This document shows, piece after piece, positions 8,543-10,658 of a DNA stretch of 10,658 nucleotides; the stretch's first letter is position 1, and the number at the start of each line of letters is the position of its first letter. The notes below the pieces were generated by a model, which was not told the origin of the DNA, searched no databases, and worked only from the letters and a program-made list of their open reading frames with translations. The position numbers and the translations under genes are program-made. Origin of the DNA: Euperipatoides rowelli (lineage: Eukaryota; Onychophora; Udeonychophora; Euonychophora; Peripatopsidae); NCBI GenBank assembly GCA_003024985.2, contig PXIH01S0000237.1. One strand, 5' to 3'.

Positions 8543-8569
8543 CTGGTAACATGTAAAACATGTTACTAG
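8543..8569. repeat. 11-bp hairpin with one G-T pair
   Basis: GTAACATG (8546-8553) and CATGTTAC (8559-8566) are exact reverse complements around TAAAA. Pairing extends outward by three more pairs, one of them G-T. A foldback of unknown origin. Confidence 0.5.
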
Positions 8570-8653
8570 AGCTAAATCCAGTAGGCTAATGAGCTGTTAG
8601 ATTTTTCACTACAATTATCAATTATTTGTCATTGTTTTAAAAAAAAAAAAATG

Positions 8654-8676
8654 TCACTTGTCCCTTTGACAAGTGA
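8654..8676. repeat. Perfect 9-bp inverted repeat after a poly-A run
   Basis: TCACTTGTC (8654-8662) and GACAAGTGA (8668-8676) pair around CCTTT. A direct third copy of ACTTGTC lies at 8689-8695. A poly-A run immediately precedes it. The arrangement resembles a dispersed repeat fragment, though I cannot name the family. Confidence 0.55.
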
Positions 8677-8993
8677 TATCAAAATTTTACTTGTCCTACA
8701 ATTTTCATTATTTTCCAAATACTGTACTGTATATGGATTTTAACGGGTTCCTATGTAGGTTGTTGGTTGCATCAAAGAATCAAAATTACATTGCTACAAT
8801 TTTGTTAAATCAATATATTAAAATTATAAAAATAATAAAATTGGATTACAATTAGACTAGGTTATTATGCAAAAGGACTATTATAAATTTATATTTTATT
8901 TATATTAAGTTACTTAAAGTTTGAAACAAAACAAAAGTAAGATTTAGGATAATATTTCTTAACGTATTTAATTAAATACAAATATGATTCACT

Positions 8994-9009
8994 CCCCCCC
9001 CCCCCCCCC
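8994..9009. repeat. Homopolymer C run (16)
   Basis: Sixteen C bases followed shortly by a T run. It precedes the first CCTTGGGACA motif by about 85 bases; a second C run at 9962-9971 follows the last one. The length may be inaccurate in assembly. Confidence 0.75.
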
Positions 9010-9425
9010 ATCCTTTTTTTTTCTTCAGAAACTGAAACATTTCAATATTATTATTTCTGATCATAAACTTTTAATAATAGGGGGAAGGGAGACACCTTGG
9101 GACACTATGATTTGTAGCCACTGGTTTGAGAGTAGAATTGAGTGCTCTTGGGTAGACATAGGCAACATCATTGGCAATCTGTTGCTAAGTTTTGGGATCA
9201 TTAAAGTTAAAACGTCAGAATTTATCTAACTTTCTGAGTAACAATGTGTGACCGTTTCAGGATTTAATTTTTAATATAACAAAACAAATTTATCTAAATG
9301 TAAAGTAGAATAAAATAAATTGTTATATTCACAATAAAAATAGCATGATACAAATAAGCATAACCCCATGGCAAATTTTGCCAGCAAGTTGACTATTTGG
9401 GGCATGTTGGGACATAACTTGATGG

Positions 9426-9456
9426 GGGTACCTTGGAACACTATCACAAGGTACCC
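9426..9456. repeat. Perfect 10-bp inverted repeat GGGTACCTTG / CAAGGTACCC
   Basis: Arms at 9426-9435 and 9447-9456 pair completely around an 11-base loop. The arm is itself a diverged copy of the CCTTGGGACA family motif. Confidence 0.75.
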
Positions 9457-9750
9457 ACATAGGCATTTCTGTTTTATAGCGGCTATTTAATGCAAAATTT
9501 CAATATATTAGATATACAATAAGATCTGTTAGAAAATAAATTTTCCTAATTTAACATTTTAACTCCGATGATTTAGATAACTACAATAATAAAGCAAGTT
9601 TTGATCATTTTTTAGAAGAGCACACAAATTTTTGTGTTATTTTTTAATTTTCATTAAATAAATTAAATGCAAAAACCACATTGTTTATTATTTTGAATCT
9701 TGGTATTGATAAGTATGAATTTTAATCTATTGAAGAAACATTATTTGATT

Positions 9751-9790
9751 TGTCCCAAGGTAACCCCACCAAAAGGGGCACCTTGGGACA
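9751..9790. repeat. Perfect 11-bp inverted repeat TGTCCCAAGGT / ACCTTGGGACA
   Basis: Arms at 9751-9761 and 9780-9790 pair completely. CCCC (9764-9767) and GGGG (9775-9778) extend the stem after a small asymmetric bulge, leaving a loop of ACCAAAA. This is the best-preserved member of the local family and the strongest hairpin in the window by GC content. Confidence 0.8.
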
Positions 9791-9961
9791 TTTAAAGGGT
9801 TTACTAAAATATTTTTAAAAAATTATCTACTGTAGATAATTGTTAGTACTAACTTTTTATTATAAGAGGAAATGTTTGAGTATCATACAAATGAAATTTG
9901 ATGGTAAAAAAATAAATAACAAAAATTAGAAAATTCATATACTGAAAATAGTCTCATGGTG

Positions 9962-9971
9962 CCCCCCCCCC
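9962..9971. repeat. Homopolymer C run (10)
   Basis: Ten C bases followed by TTTCCCCCT and AAACTTTTAATAATA. The last word also occurs at about 9065, beside GGGGGAAGGG, so a short pyrimidine/purine block plus this word is repeated near both ends of the CCTTGGGACA cluster. Confidence 0.65.
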
Positions 9972-10019
9972 TTTCCCCCTAAACTTTTAATAATAAACTT
10001 TCAATAAACTTTTAAACTT

Positions 10020-10087
10020 TTAATAATAATAATGATGATGATGACGACACCGATGCTGATGATTATAATAATACCGTAATAATAATT
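10020..10087. repeat. Imperfect TAA/GAT trinucleotide repeat
   Basis: A run of TAA units passes into GAT/GAC units and back to TAA, with interruptions including CACCGATGCTGAT and ACCG. It is a compound, partly decayed microsatellite. Confidence 0.8.
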
Positions 10088-10658
10088 TAAAAATCTTAAT
10101 CTCTGTCTTATTAAATATTGTTAAAAACTAAGTTTTATAAGAATAAGTCCAATTTATGTCTATTATCATAGCAGATCCAAGTGCTCATCCATTTTTTGAT
10201 TAAAGATCTTAGCTAAGTATTATTTTAATAAAAATATTTAAAAAAAAAAAAAAACTATTAGATTTAGTTAGTTATTTAGAGGTAAACTGTAGTTTCTGGC
10301 TATAAAACAACTAAAAAAAAATCTTCTCTTTTGTCATTTCGTAGACAATTTATATGCTTTTAAGATGTCTTTATGAAGCTAGTTGACTTTGACCATCATA
10401 ATTTTTTATTTTATCAGATTGTTAGGAATTTAATTTGCAGAAAATATTACAAAACAACTGTTGAACATTCTTGATTATAATCCAATCAGTTGTCATTTTG
10501 AGATTCTAATAATAGTAAGCTATAGTTGTTTTTTTAATACAATAATATTTTTAGATGCAGTAAAATTATTTCTTTTCATTTAATTCTGACTCAGTCTTAT
10601 ATGATATGGGTTGTATTAGTAAGGATAATAATTATGGAGTGCAGCTATGGAAGAGTGG

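Larger units (their letters stand above)
8118..8983. other. AT-rich intron stretch without a recognised gene
   Basis: No supported coding exon was seen. It contains the hairpins at 8543-8569 and 8654-8676 and a stretch at 8359-8429 flanked by good plus-strand splice signals. Otherwise it is AT-rich filler with poly-A near 8638-8651. Confidence 0.55.
9085..9790. repeat. Cluster of CCTTGGGACA / TGTCCCAAGG motifs with inverted repeats
   Basis: At least five related words occur: CACCTTGGGACACTATGA near 9093, GGGGCATGTTGGGACATAAC near 9398, GGTACCTTGGAACACTATCA near 9427, its inverted partner CAAGGTACCC at 9447-9456, and the pair TGTCCCAAGGT / ACCTTGGGACA at 9751-9790. The shared sense is GGGG-ACCTTGGGACA-CTAT. 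Copies occur in both orientations and share 7-11 base cores, so one repeat family is likely, perhaps fragments of a non-autonomous DNA element. The DNA between copies is AT-rich with no coding sense. Confidence 0.55.
4172..10658 (-). other. Intron or upstream region of the kinase gene, 5' side, partial
   Basis: Everything from the acceptor at 4172-4173 to the window end appears non-coding on the gene's strand. The upstream exon should carry the N-lobe end, with a motif like HPNIV and a final Trp codon in phase 0. I searched the minus strand for it and found no match, so it probably lies beyond 10658. This stretch therefore represents at least about 6.5 kb of intron, carrying a Helitron-like element, a possible piggyBac-like remnant, palindromes and simple repeats. 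It remains possible that a poorly conserved exon was missed. Confidence 0.65.
9791..10658. other. AT-rich end of the window without a recognised gene
   Basis: No exon, RNA gene or clear element was seen. It contains a C run (9962-9971), repeated AAACTTTTAATAATA words, and the trinucleotide repeat at 10020-10087. Confidence 0.55.

Noticed and set aside
8673-8855. Plus-strand open frame of 60 codons
   Set aside because: It starts inside a foldback repeat and is AT-rich low complexity with no family resemblance.
8984-9229. Plus-strand open frame of 81 codons
   Set aside because: It translates a C run and a T run into poly-Pro and poly-Phe, then passes through the CCTTGGGACA repeat; no domain is recognised.

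Overview
This window is strongly AT-rich eukaryotic DNA. Short coding blocks with GT-AG splice borders lie in long introns, with poly(A)/poly(T) runs, simple repeats and remnants of DNA transposons; nothing bacterial or viral was recognised. The lineage looks like an invertebrate animal, plausibly marine, but this rests only on intron style, the Helitron-type element and an excess of short palindromes such as TAGGCCTA and TACTGTA. The species cannot be fixed from the sequence.

The one clear gene runs on the minus strand: a Ste20-family (germinal-centre-like) serine/threonine kinase of the SLK/STK10 (LOK, fly Slik) type. Two consecutive internal exons can be read. The first (4171 down to 3973) codes for the hinge through the HRDLKAGN catalytic loop and ends in phase 1. 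A 3,330-base intron follows. The second (642 down to 570) codes for DFGVSAKN, the activation segment and GTPYW, and ends in phase 2. The second exon is only 73 bases long and starts exactly where the first stops, so the two confirm each other. The rest of the window is intron of this gene: at least 569 bases on the 3' side and, as far as I can see, at least 6,487 bases on the 5' side. I could not find the exon for the N-lobe or the one beginning MAPE, so both probably lie outside.

The 5' intron holds the most structured repeat DNA. A 494-bp element (4529-5022, minus strand) has all the terminal signs of a non-autonomous Helitron: it starts TC, ends in a hairpin plus CTAG, and sits between A and T without a target duplication. 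Its terminal hairpin recurs internally several times and its 5' subterminal motif is also duplicated. Further along are a possible degenerate piggyBac-like remnant with a broken small reading frame (about 7346-8117), a cluster of CCTTGGGACA inverted repeats (9085-9790), and a trinucleotide repeat (10020-10087). The remaining DNA is AT-rich intron with scattered short perfect inverted repeats.

I found no tRNA, rRNA, CRISPR array or complete transposase. The observations most worth following up are the two-exon kinase model, the Helitron with repeated terminator hairpins, the CCTTGGGACA family and the genome-style excess of TACTGTA.
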